The notes below the pieces were generated by a model. It made no database searches, was not told the origin of the DNA, and saw only the letters and a list, made by a program, of their open reading frames with translations. Both the position numbers and the translations under genes were made by a program. 64,000 bases of DNA from NCBI RefSeq assembly GCF_040807025.1, contig NC_090942.1, forward strand, positions 64,746,911 to 64,810,910, in the 5' to 3' direction. Source of the stretch: Struthio camelus (taxonomy: Eukaryota > Chordata > Aves > Struthioniformes > Struthionidae). This document shows, in pieces, positions 1 to 12,500 of this stretch (positions are counted from its first letter, which is position 1; each line of letters begins with the position of its first letter).

Positions 1-3000
1 CGAGGGCCTGCCCCTCTGCGCAGGGATGAGCCAAAACACACACATTCCCCCAAATCCCACTACAACCACCCCTTATGCATGGGACATCCATAGGGTGCCA
101 GCAACAGAAATTCTGACTTCCCGGTCACACATATAGCACAGAAATGTTTAAAAGAAACCACAACTGCTCTGTTACTTCTCACTAAACATCATGGAAATAG
201 AGATCGAAATAGGCAACTATGCATGATTCAAGGATGGTCACCACCCCTTGGCCCTCCGCTGGTGGGACTGTCACCCACACGGTCCTGCCCGCAGGTGGTG
301 GTAGACTCCTGGTGGCACCACAGGCGCCATAGCCCCATCCTCCCTGCACAGCTGCAAAGCCAGCTGGGCTCGCTGGGATAAGCCTTTACCTCCTGCCTGC
401 TGAATATAACAGAAAGGATAGAACAGGTCACATCTATTGTGCTACGGGAGATCACGTGATCGCAAGCCATTGTAGGGAGCTGACTGGCTTAACGAAGCAT
501 TGTTTTAGTGGACGGTGGGAGAAGTCAACTGAGTGGTGCTTGCACGAGACTGGGTGTTTGCAGCACACCTCTGTTATAACGCAGTTACTGTTTCCATCTG
601 CTTGTAGCATCCCTTTCTCTGCGTACAGTTATTACAATAATTACAGTAATTTTCTGGAATATTCTGGAATATCACTAAAAAATAAGAATCTCAAACTCTT
701 AAACTTTTGAGCTCTGGACAGTAGTGGTTCTCCGTTTAGTTAAGGGGTGGTCTAGGACCACATTTGGCTAATTGCTAGAGGATGTAACTTTTACCCCATG
801 TAAGTGCTTGTATGCAGAAACCAAAGCAGAAATCAGAACAACCTTTGCTGTTCTCACTCCTTTTTCTCTTCCAGAGAGTTGGGAAATAGGACTGTGACTT
901 CACATGAGACAGCTGTGGCTAGCACGCAGGTAAATAAGTGAGAAGTGTACTAAAAAGGGACAGCTGGGATGTGGTCATGTTTACGCTATCGTAGATTCAA
1001 GCATGAGTCTGAAAACCATATGCCAGAACCTCATAAAATAATGAATTTTTTCTAGAAATAATGGCATTAAAAACTCCTTTTCTGTTTATTTGTCTTTTGA
1101 TTTCTGAGATGCGAGGCAATACCCAAATTCCATTTTCAAATCACTCCCAGCACCCACAGGAGTCAGGAAAGCACATGCTTGAAACAAATGACAGAGACTC
1201 TTCCCTAATTACTCAGATTTCCTGCTCCTGACATTTAGAAAAAAAACCTGTCTGCCACAAGACCCGGGATGTAAGCAGCACTGCCCTTAAACAATTTTTC
1301 CTTGCTGACCAGTGTGTAGTGGCTCTCCTGTGTCTAATAGTGCTCAGGCCACCTCAGGGCTGCTGGACAGGCTTACTGTGCTCAGCCAGGGACAGGCTGC
1401 CTGGATGTCAGCTTTGTCATAAGCTTTATAAGTTTTGCCTGAGAAAATCCTCCTGAAAATCTGAGGTTTCAGTTTCACAAAACGAGTTGATGTTCCCATC
1501 TTTCAAAGTAGTATCAAAATGCTTTTTTTTTTTTTCTCTTGAAGTTCAGAACTGCCACTTTAGATTCCCCTGTGAAAGTGTTGGGCAGGGGGACAACTAA
1601 ACAAAAAGAATAACAACAAAAAAAACCACACGTGAGTAAAAGAGTAACAGTGCTGGAAGCTGTGCTGAACCTTCTGGGTGACCAAAGTTCTCTGACCTTG
1701 GTTCAGAGACCTTGCATGACTGCAATCCACCTGTGCCTCAGTTTGGACTCATTAAACGTGTTTAGGAATAGCAGATTTGTCTGCTTTGTGTTATTTGTTT
1801 ATTTGTTTTCATTTGTATTTAGGAATTAAATTTGTGGCTGGGAGCAGGTGAAAATCAGCACTTTGGGAGGTGCAAGAAACCCACAGAAACCCTGAGTCAT
1901 CAAACTAGCTTTCAGTCTCTTGGGCTGCCTGTCTCCTCTCTGTCTCTCCCTTTTCTCTCCCAGACTTCCCCAACCTTCTCTCCCTGTTTACTTGCTTTAC
2001 CCATTCATCTTCTTTCCCCTTTCTCTGTAAGGCTTTTTTACTCCTCACTTTTTTGCCTCCTCCATCTCCTACTCCCCGTTCATTTTGCCTTTCCTGCAAC
2101 ACCCCTTAGAAAAAGACTGCAGGCCACAAAGAGACATGGGAAAGACAAAGCATTAAGATCAAGAGAAAAATGAGAACACCTTTTCATAGGAAATTCTTAG
2201 AGAAGAAGAACTTTCTTTTCCATTTGATATTACTTTTGAAAAGAAAATCATTTATTTTCTATTTAAGCATCTCATGGAAATTTTAATCAAATAAAACATG
2301 CTTACACTTACCCATTCTGTTCTTCTTCCTTTCTTCCCTCGTTTTCTTTCCCTTTCTTCTCACAAAAAAAACAGCTGTGTGGCAGGCAAACCCTGTGCAG
2401 AAGTCTGTAAACCACCATCTAATTCACCTCAGATCTCATACTGGCTGCAGCACATGCAAGAATCTCAAATTTGTAGTTGGCAAACTGCAGCTACTATGTA
2501 CTGAATGATTAAAAAGATCACACAGTGTATGTTATACCTTTCATTGCACTTCCACCATGCTGAATAGAAACCTTCTCCTCCCTCCCAGCAGCCAGTGCTG
2601 GGACAGAAAGATCAGAAGAGAAACAGAGACAGGGAACCTTAAAACAAGATTAGCGGAAAGTGTTGAAACTACTGTGTGAAATGTCCCAAGGAAAGGTAAT
2701 TGGCATGGGCTTATCTGACCATGATGAAATATTATTTTGGTATGGAAACAGGGACTAAAAAACTGAGATATTATTTCTCAGTACCCAAACCATCAGCCAA
2801 GGAATCCCAGATTTTATGTACCTATGCCCTCAAAATTAAGCTTAAATGAACAAGAGCCCGTTTAGAGTAGACATCTCTTACAGGCCAAATTCAGCAGCCG
2901 GCAGTTGGCACTGTTGCTCCACTGGAAAAGCAGAGGAGAGCTCTGCGAAGCACTAAAGAGCAGCAGCCCCCTCAAGCCTGACCTGCACCAAAGCCACTCA

Positions 3001-6000
3001 GGTTTGTCCCCTGGCAGTTCAGATGATGGGCTGAGAGCAACAAAATGCTTCAAAATGCACTCTAAGGAAATCAAGAAGATTTGCTCCAAACGAGAGGCAC
3101 CTTCCTCTCATTCAGGGCTTTGCTGTTTGCAGTGCAGTCTGAAGGAGTGAGAGCTGGTGTAAATGACGGAGGCAAAGCCATTCGATGGGACGTTGCAGTG
3201 GAAAGGGAGCTGGGCAGAACTTGCTGATATGAAGAAATACACATTTGCTATCTTTTCCCGTTGCAGATCCCTTCGGTACCTCACAAGCTTTGGGAAAATC
3301 ACAGCACAGCAAAAGATAAAATGATATCCTATAACTTTACAACTCCTTTTTTTTTAATTTTTCCTCCAAAAACTGAAGAATTTAAAACAATGAAACATGG
3401 ACAGCAGGGGCAGAGGGAGCCTCAGGAGAGGGAAAAAAAATATTATCCCCCATCCACAAATCTGCACTTCTTGGATTTTAGTCCATTTCTTGGCAAAAAA
3501 GAAGAGAACGAAGGAGAGAGAAAACGAGGAAGAATTAAATAAGAACATTTTACATTTTGAAAAATCAAAAGATAAGAAATTGCAAAAGTCTGGGAGGAGA
3601 GAAGGAAGGAATGGGAAAAAGGTTTCATTGTGAATCCACAGCAAAGGAAACAACTTTGATATGTCACATGGGCATTTTTAGCCAACTCTGAGGATGGGAG
3701 TGTGATAACCTGCCTGAAGAGAAGGCATACAGCGGAGTTTTGTCTGTGTTCATCATTTAGCACCAGAATAATTTTACCACTGAAGACTGTTCTGCAATAA
3801 ACGTAATGATTGCCCTCATGCACATGCAAGCCAGAAAGGCAGATAAACAGTATGGGCTAAATAAAGATGGTTAAGGGTAAAGGGTTCTTATTCAAGGTCT
3901 TTCTGCTTGTTGCTGGTTTTGTGGAGGGAATAAAAATACTTCTTTCTAGGAAAAAAATGCAAAGAGAAAGAAAGTGATCGAGGAATAGCTAACAGTCATT
4001 CGAGGAAATTAATCCGCTTAGGGGGTTCGGGGAAAAAAAAAAGGAAGAAGAAAAAAGGCAACAGCCAGAGCAGAAGTTTTCCTGTGCATTAAAAAAGCCC
4101 AAGAACAAGAGGTAGCTTTGTCTAAATATTGTGCCACAGGAAAAAAATGGCAACAGCAGCAGCACAATCCTCCCCTGCTGTGACTGCAGCAGCAGCAGTT
4201 CCAGAACACATCAGGGGGCATGTATACATTGCATTTGGCTTAATAGCCTGAAAAATAAGTAATTAGTTCTTTTACATTGAGGGAATAGGATGCATTTCTT
4301 AGGCAGGGGAGGAAGAGGAGGTGGTTCAGGGATATGTTACCACCCCTGCCTGTTGCAATGATCCTCAGAGGGCAGGACCCTCCCTTCAGAAGTTACCCCT
4401 GAGTTTCTCTACCAACACTGGATTAGCCCGGAAGATCATTTTGCCAGAGAGCTGTCTTTCTGTGAGCACATTCCAGAGCAAACCTACCGCCAACTGCATC
4501 ATATTTCCAAGGAAAATCTTTGTAAATCCTAAAAGAAAATAGGATATTGGCAATACCACTTTGTTCTCCCTTCAATATTTATTCACTGTGTTGCCTTGCA
4601 TTGCTGCATATAGTTACAGACATTGGCTTTAGCAGCAGTAGTATATAAAGGTGTGGATAAGGGAGATAGATACAGTGTTGTTTCTTTTAGATTTACTCCG
4701 TGATAAGGCCCCCACTGTTGTCAAAGGGAAGGTGGTATATAACTGAGAGTATCAATGCATAGCACTGAGAAATCAGCAACTGATTTCTGAAAGTCTGTGT
4801 CATAGCAGTGGGATCTCACTGCACTGCCTAGGTTGGGAAGGTCTTACATACTCTGTGGAGCTCAAATTACTCTTGATTATGGTCTGGGGCCTCAGCATGC
4901 AAAGAGAGAGGTTATATAAAAGCTGCCATGCCGAGTCAGGAAGACAGCATCCGTTTTGCCTTAGTTACGCCCGTTTCGCATTTGGGAGTACCTTTACCAT
5001 CTCAGGGATTCCCACACAGACACTAAGAGCTGAACTTCACCCGTATTCAGTCTTTTACGAGGGAAACAAGATACGAGGTACCTTTAAACTCACTGCTACG
5101 TCTGCCCTTTACAAGATCATTCCTGGAAGCTGCAGCACCAGTGAAAAGGCAAGATGCATCTAGTTATGTGGAAGTCTGGATCTTAAAATATCACCACTAG
5201 ACGTCCCCTTTGTTCCACCCAGCAAAACAAAGGTGCTTCTCAAGTCGCCTGAGCTTGTTCCAGTACCTTATGCAACAAGAGCAGTGAAGAGCAGTGTGGG
5301 TGTGCGGGTGCTAGCACAGGGGCAAGGGCTCCCTAGGGACCCACTTCCAGCTGCGTGATCTTCGAACCATGTTAGCTGCTTGCATGATTTATGTTGCAAT
5401 CACACCCTATGTTTGCTGAGTGGATACATACCTTAAGGATTAACACTTGGTTGAGAAGAACGGGTCCATTCAGGCCTCATCTCAGCCTGCCTTCACCTTC
5501 TCTGCTGCCTTAGGAAAGCCACCAAGGTGGTTTGGCACCAATTCTGCTCACAGCAGATCTGGAAATTTCCTCTGAGACCCTGATCAAGAAGCAGAGGTTC
5601 AGCTGGTGCAAGGTAATGTATCTCTCAAAGGGGTGATGCCAGTCTATGTCCTCTGTGAATATTGCTTTTACCTTTCAGAAGAGAAAAACTTGCAGTCCCC
5701 ACACCCTGCCTTGACACAAACTTAGATAAAATATGCTTAGGAGGCCTGGCCTGGCCTATGGCCCAGATGTCTGACCGCAGTAACCACACTCTTTCCTTAT
5801 AAACAGGACACTGCCCCTTCTGGGTATCTGTGATTCGCTAATTCAGCTTTATCCAGCTCACTATAAATCTTTCTAAATGAATTTTCCAAAATCAATGCAA
5901 TGGCTGTGAAATGCTGTCCTAAAGCACTGTTTTTACTACAATTTTGGTAAAGCATTATGAAAAATCTGCTGTATGGTCACTTGAAGTGTGTTGTTTAGAC

Positions 6001-9000
6001 ACTTCAAAAGGTGTTAAGCTGATTTTCAGAGACTTGCTTTTTTGAGAGCTGTGTTCACCTTCCAAGACTGAAATTCACTTGAATCTCATGTCGTAGCTCA
6101 CAAGAATGACATCACCGCCATCACTTCAGACATTTAAAACTGGAACAGAAGAAGCAGTTATGAGCCTAAATAAATTCTACTCTAGTAGAGTGTCATGAGG
6201 ATAGAGTAAATGACCCTAGAGAGGATTTTCTTTTCTGTCTCCAATTAAAGTAATCACCATTAACCTCCTCACTATTTACTCTTCCCCCCTCATTAACATT
6301 AGTACAGTATTTTCTCTACCAACAGCGAATGTTGTGAATAACTCATTATGCTAATTACCTGGAAAATTATAAATACTCCACTGATGACCAGCACAGGATT
6401 GTCTGCTCGCTTGCTCTGCTGAGGTATTTGTTTATTTTTGTACACGCTCATATCTGCTCGCCCTAACCTGAAGAGGTCTCAGAATTACTGCTGCTCCTTG
6501 CTCCTGCAGGATGTCAAATTATAAGCACGTACTAAGAAAATAAGCTCTTTGTAACACATCTTCTCATATGCCTTTTAGGGTATCCAAAAACTGCCACTCA
6601 GTAAATTCTAGGAGCCAGGATACCTTTAGGTGCTTTAAAACTATACTGGTAGGGTACCAGCAGAGTTTTCTGGCTTCCCATCAAGCCACTGCTCTACCAG
6701 AAAGGCTTGCAAAGGCTTTCAAAGCATGAATTAACTTTCCCATTTTCTGTGCTCTCTCAGAAATAGAAACACTCTGTGTCAGAGCAGGCAAAGTATACAC
6801 TGGGTACGCACAACATCTGCATGGGATAGGACAAGAAGTAACAGTCTTTAAATTGCCCATTTTCTAACTGTAGGGATGCTGAGGCAGTGGAGCGGAGCAC
6901 TTGGCGATGAAGTGGGACCTCCACCCTTGGACATCCTTGAGAAAAGGCCATGAAAGCAGCCCCAGGAGACATTTGTCTGCAGTTGCTTGTGCTTCTAAAT
7001 ACGGTCCCCAGCCCTGTCATCTATGATGTTACAGTGCCATGGGGGGAGTAGACTTGCTCCTCTAATTTGCAATGTGTGGTATTCCTCCTGATGACTGTGG
7101 CAATAACGGATGCATGAGATGCCATAACCCTTTCTCTTTCAGACTTCAGCAGGGGCTACTTCACAAGGACAACTTTCAGATCAAAAAGGCAGCAGAGCTA
7201 ACCCATCTCTCTGCCAGCTCCACCCTCTATAAGTAGATGCCAGTCTTTCCTTGAACTTTGTCCCTGAATTAGGGAGGTAACCAGAAAGCATCAGATAAGA
7301 AGCTGGACACAGCAAAATAGTCAAACAAAACCTGAAGGACTTTGATAATAAACACGCATGGAGTGATTATACTTTCACATGGATTCCTTTACTTCAGCAT
7401 TAGGCAGGCTTGTAGCGGGGATTTCTTTTAGGAGAACAGCATACAACGTTGAGATCTTCATAACAATTTCTAGCCACCTTCTCCCGTCTTTTTTGGCCTA
7501 CACTTAGACCACAGGCTCTCGGAGGTGTCATCTTTTGGGCGCTCTTCAAACAGAGAACAAATACAGGAATGCCCTGAATGATAATGTAATGTAAATAGTG
7601 ATAAGGGAAACCAAACACCAGAAAAAGTTCTGGCTTTCATCCTAGAAAAGCTGTGGTAGCACCTGAAACAAACAGGCTTCTAGGAGCAGAGGACAACATA
7701 AAATTAACTAAAATAAACGTTGGCTAAAAAATAAAATAAAGGCTTTATCAACATGACAAAAAGAAAGACATTCAGATACGTACAATTGGAAGATTCACTT
7801 TAACAGCAATGTACTTACACCAGTGTAAAAGGTTGTTTAAGTAAACTAAATAATTCAGTTTAAATAACCATATTTTGGTTTAGGTTAATGGTTAGTTTAC
7901 ACAGCAGTGTTATGCCAGCATAGCAAGGCCAGCTAGGAGCGCTGGAAAAAAAACAGCAATGTTCCCTAGCTGATATTTCTGTGCTGTCAAAACCCTCACG
8001 GGAGATGCAATGGTACTGACAGAAATGCATTTCTGCTGGCTTGGCGTATGCCGTTTGGAGGTGCCGCAGCTTCACTGGAAGGACATGCTGCGGCCCCGAC
8101 CGGGGCTCTGCCAGCACGGCCCCGGCCGTGCAGATGGACGTATGTACGGACATTTTGCCCCGTGTCTGCGGGGAACAGGGCTGAGCCAACCAAGCCAGCC
8201 TGCTCCAAGGGAAACACAGGGACTCACACTCGTTTCATTGAAAAGGCATAAACCCCATCTCTAAACCACTGTGCAACTGCTGCCTCCTGCACATTCACTC
8301 ACCACTTTCACTCCCTGAGTACGGCTGGTATCACATCCTTCTTTTCTCTCTCTCTCTCTAGCATGCATGTACACACACACAAATAATGCACACAATTCAG
8401 TGTTCATTCAGTGTAATTTCCCGGCTTTTCCTTTCCAGCAGACAACCTCCGCAGCTGCCAGCTCTTCTTGAGGCTGAGATATGCCCCTTCACTCCGGTCA
8501 GTGTAGATGGGTAGAGGTTTCACTGTTCCTTCAGATAAGCAAATTCACTGAACTTTCACATTGCAAAACTCAGCTATATTCTTAATTATAGCACTAGCCC
8601 ACAGAGGAGATGGAGGCTTAAATGGAAAGCCTTTCACCTCTCAGTATCACAGACGGGACCCATGAAAGGAATTTTTTTTAAATAAATCTCTCTCCTACCA
8701 CTTTGATGTCAGGCTGCTATCAGTGTTCAAGTACAAAAATCTGAGAGAGCCATAAAAACAAGTAGTAAAAACTTCCTGGGAATAAAAGTGCTGTTTGCGT
8801 AAACTCTCACATCCCTTCTCCCACCTTCCAACGACGACTCCTCTAGCAGGTGGTAGGATGGCACTGTCCCGGTGAGATGGGAGAGGAAACGTGACGGCTT
8901 ATCATTACGCACCGTCGTTTGGCAGAGTTGGGAATGGACAGCACACCAAGCGCATTCTTGGGCACACTGCCAAACCGGGGCCTAACGGGTAAACAGAAAG

Positions 9001-12000
9001 TGAAGCACAGAACACAAAGCTTCTTTAAAAAAAATTGACACCAGATGGTCAATGAAATGATCCAGAACAGGGGAACAGGAATGAACGTTTCAAGTTCTGC
9101 TTTAACACCTTACTAGCCCTATAAAGACCTGTGCATTTAGATCGGTCTGCATTCTGGGAGAGCCATGTCAGAGGGGAATTTTGAAAATAATTCATCTATT
9201 TCTGAAACCACCACTTCAGCATCCGAGCACCTCTCTCCTTTCAGCCTCTCATATTCGTCCCAATCACTTTTTTTTCCTGACTAAAACTCCTTTCAAATAC
9301 TGTTAAACAGTAAATTACCAGAAACAATTTTTTTTTTTTAAACTGAAGCCTCATGTAATATGCCATGCAAACCCTAACGAAAGGCACTTGTACGCCAGTG
9401 TGGGTCAATACCATAGCTTAACACAGAGCAGCTTTGTAAAGGCAGAACAAGGCTACTGCAGTACACTTTCGGGCTCTTGCTTCCTATGGCTTGCTCCAGA
9501 TCTCTGTCCTGGGTTAATGAACGGCTGCTGTAGGCTGTGTCAGGGTGGTCTGGCGGGGTGGACGGCACCTCGGCACAGTGCAGAAGGGAACGACCGCACG
9601 CAGAGTTCCTCTGCTCACCTGGCTGCTTCACTTGGACAACGCTGGCAAAACCACCCACGGATATCACAAAACTCTAGCAGCCATACTGCATCATTTAGGT
9701 TTCAGGCTGTTCCGTTCAAAGATACGGTAGGCAAGAAAAGGGCTCTTCTTCTCAAAAAAATAATCCCTCTTACTCCCCAGAGAGAGTCATTATAAAAGTT
9801 GCATGTTTTGAGGGGGGAATTCCAGAAGAGCTTTTGGGCAGTCATGAGGTCTTCTCATATGCTACAACCACCCTCCCACACAAGGTAGCATCCTGATGGT
9901 TTTCATTTGCCCTTGACAGGCTCTTAAGCTACTTAACAAAATACACCTCTCAAATCTGAACACATGAAATAAAATTTCAGACTTCAGAAACTCCCTTTCC
10001 TTGCTTTTCTCTGCAGAGAACCTTGCATTTGTCCTGTAAGAGGTCACAAGCCAGAAATCTTGGGAGCTGCTACAGGGGACTTCAACACTGATATAATAGG
10101 AAGGACTCTGGGAACAATGAGACACAGCAAAGCCTCTGCCAGAGGACCACTTTGCAAAATTAAGTCCAGAGGACCATCTTTGTGGTACAAGACAAATCCA
10201 TTCCTCCTCTTTCTGAAAAGGAACCATGGTTTATCAGGCTTTGCTCAGACACAATTTTCTCCAAGTTTAACTAACACAATAAAGTCAATGCAAACTTCTC
10301 TGAAGGGCTGAGTGGTGTATTAATTTCAGTCTGTTCTTGATCAATTTACCTAAGCTAAAATAATTCAAAAGTCAAATATTAATAAAAAATTAAGCTACCT
10401 TCTTGATGAAATACGAGTAAGGCACATGCCCTAGTTTACTGGGACTTGCTCAAACGCACAACTTTAATTAAAAGCATGCAGCTCTTTTTTACACAAGCCT
10501 AGAGAAACAAACTTGCCTAACGAAAAGTGACGGGGACAGAGCGCTGAAGGCTAGCTCAAAGAAAACCTGGCCTGCAAAGGCCTGCAAAGCATTTTCCTTG
10601 CTTTCCTTTTCTTCCCTGCTAGCTGTCAATCGCCTCTGTGGACCAGGCTTTCTCGGCACACCCACGTGAAGAGGGAACTGTGCCTCCAGCCTGTCCTTCA
10701 TGCTCTGCAGCTCTACTGCCTCACTGCACCTCTGTCAGCCTGCTCTTATTTTCCCTCCTTCTCTCTTAAAAAGGAAAATAAAAGTACCTAGCCGCGCCAA
10801 AGCAAGTTACCATGCAGAAAGGAAGCAGCAGCTCCAAACAGTCATGAATGGCTCCTGCCATTTACAGAATGAGGATAAAGAAATGCAAATATACACCCAC
10901 TGATTGCTTTATATGTTTTAGTTTCTATTTTTTCACCTTTTGTTTTGGCACAAGAAAGAGCTAGTGCGTGACTGCAAGGTCACTGCAAGGGCTCTAGTTA
11001 CAGCAGCATCTAAGAAGCGTCATTTTAGTAAAATGATATCATGTACGAGCCACGCTGTTTAAAAAGTGCAGGAGGCACTGGATGAGGGATATGAAACATT
11101 ATTTGCAGAGGAGCCTGCACTAGTTGAAATGAAGAGAGCTGCCAGCCCGCGGCAGCCTGCGCTGCCGCAGCGGGTGCCGGAAGGGACACCGGGACCTGTT
11201 TCCGGGGGGATGGCCCCACCAGCGCTGCCAGGGGCACTCCTGGCCGGGGCAGATATCTCTAACAGCGCTGGGCCCTGCTGCCCACGACAGCCAAGGAGGG
11301 CTCTTGGCAAAGGCTAGAGGCAGAACGAGTGGGGTGCTGATACTCCAAAAGTTTGGGAGGTGACCAACCCCCTGCACACATGGCGCTTCTGTGTGTGCAA
11401 CATACAAAGCAGCTGCTTTGATTTGCAGGTGTCTGGACAATGCTTTCCTTCCCTAAGGGGGCTCCTTTTTCTTCCTTTTTGTTTGGTTTGACTCCTCAAA
11501 CTATGGATATTTACCTGGTTTTGAGGAAGCAGCAAAAAAAATCAGTGTAGGTTCATGAAATTTAGCCCAGACTCTCCAAAAGATTCATAAACCTTTCAGT
11601 AAGCTGGCCAGAGCCTTGGCTTTGTAACAGAGCGTCTGAATGCATGAATTGTCTGGCTTCCAGTTTCATAAGGAGAGTTTTGCACAGCTCTAGCACTGGT
11701 GTTGCAGCAAGGAACTTTTGAAGCCACTACTTGGCATATGTTTTCTGTTTATTTTCTAATAAAAAATAATTACATGCACTAAATTTTCTAAAAAGCAACT
11801 GTACCAGCACCAAGCCATGGGGAAATAATTGTAAAATTCCTTGATGCTTTCCTTTAACATTGTGTTCTGATTGCTCTGTTTACAAATGGAGCTGACCTCT
11901 TTTTTAATTAACTTCTTTAAGAAATAAAATCCAGAAAAGTTTATTAGTCTTCTCTGGCAAATACAACAAACAGAACTCCGATCACTTTTACTTACATCAA

Positions 12001-12500
12001 GACATTTAAGAAGTGTGTAAGTTGAGGAGATGTTTTTCAATTGTTAGCTAGTGGATGACTGACCACGGTTTTTACATTAGGTGCAGCTCCCACAACTAAA
12101 TTTCCACCACCATCACTAGGAGCAAGATCAAAAATGAGTACTCAAAATCGTATGCTTTTCCTGTTAAAAAAATCTCATTTTTTTCATATAAATATGGCCA
12201 ACTTAGAGTCTCCCTGGCTGGGCTAATCACATTTCAATAGCATTACCACAGCCATTCAACGCGAGAGTTTATTAAAAACCCCTCAGAAAACCTCAATGCA
12301 CTTTTTTGTAGTTAACATTTGTAATTATTTCTGCACAACAGACCATATGATGTATAGAGGGAGGTACAACTGAATGACAGCTGTCATAATCTAATGCACT
12401 TAAAGTGCCTGCATTCCTGGAATTGATGGGAAGCATTTCATGATAACTTCCCAGAAGAAAAGCTGAATCGCAGCTATTTCCCAAGCCCCAGGGAACACCA
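1..12500. other. Upstream intergenic DNA, no gene seen (part 1)
   Basis: No open frame here resembles a known protein or has plausible flanking splice sites with coding-like composition. Contents noticed: a T13 run at 1523-1535; a (TC)n/(AC)n stretch at 8345-8381; a GC-rich pocket near 8045-8170 and another near 11140-11290; an HNF4-like motif at 7252-7264; and a 14-bp palindrome at 12374-12387. The rest looks like ordinary unique, AT-leaning DNA. Confidence 0.6.
8345..8381. repeat. (TC)n followed by (AC)n microsatellite
   Basis: About seven TC units, a short GCATGCATGT spacer, then five AC units. Confidence 0.85.

Noticed and set aside
4855..5163. 102-codon open frame near a perfect TATATAAAAG (4913-4922)
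   Set aside because: The TATA-like string lies inside the frame rather than upstream of it, and the protein resembles nothing known. Treated as chance.
9388..9795. 135-codon plus-strand open frame upstream
   Set aside because: No recognisable motif, ordinary base composition, no CpG promoter or splice context. A frame of this length is expected by chance in 64 kb.
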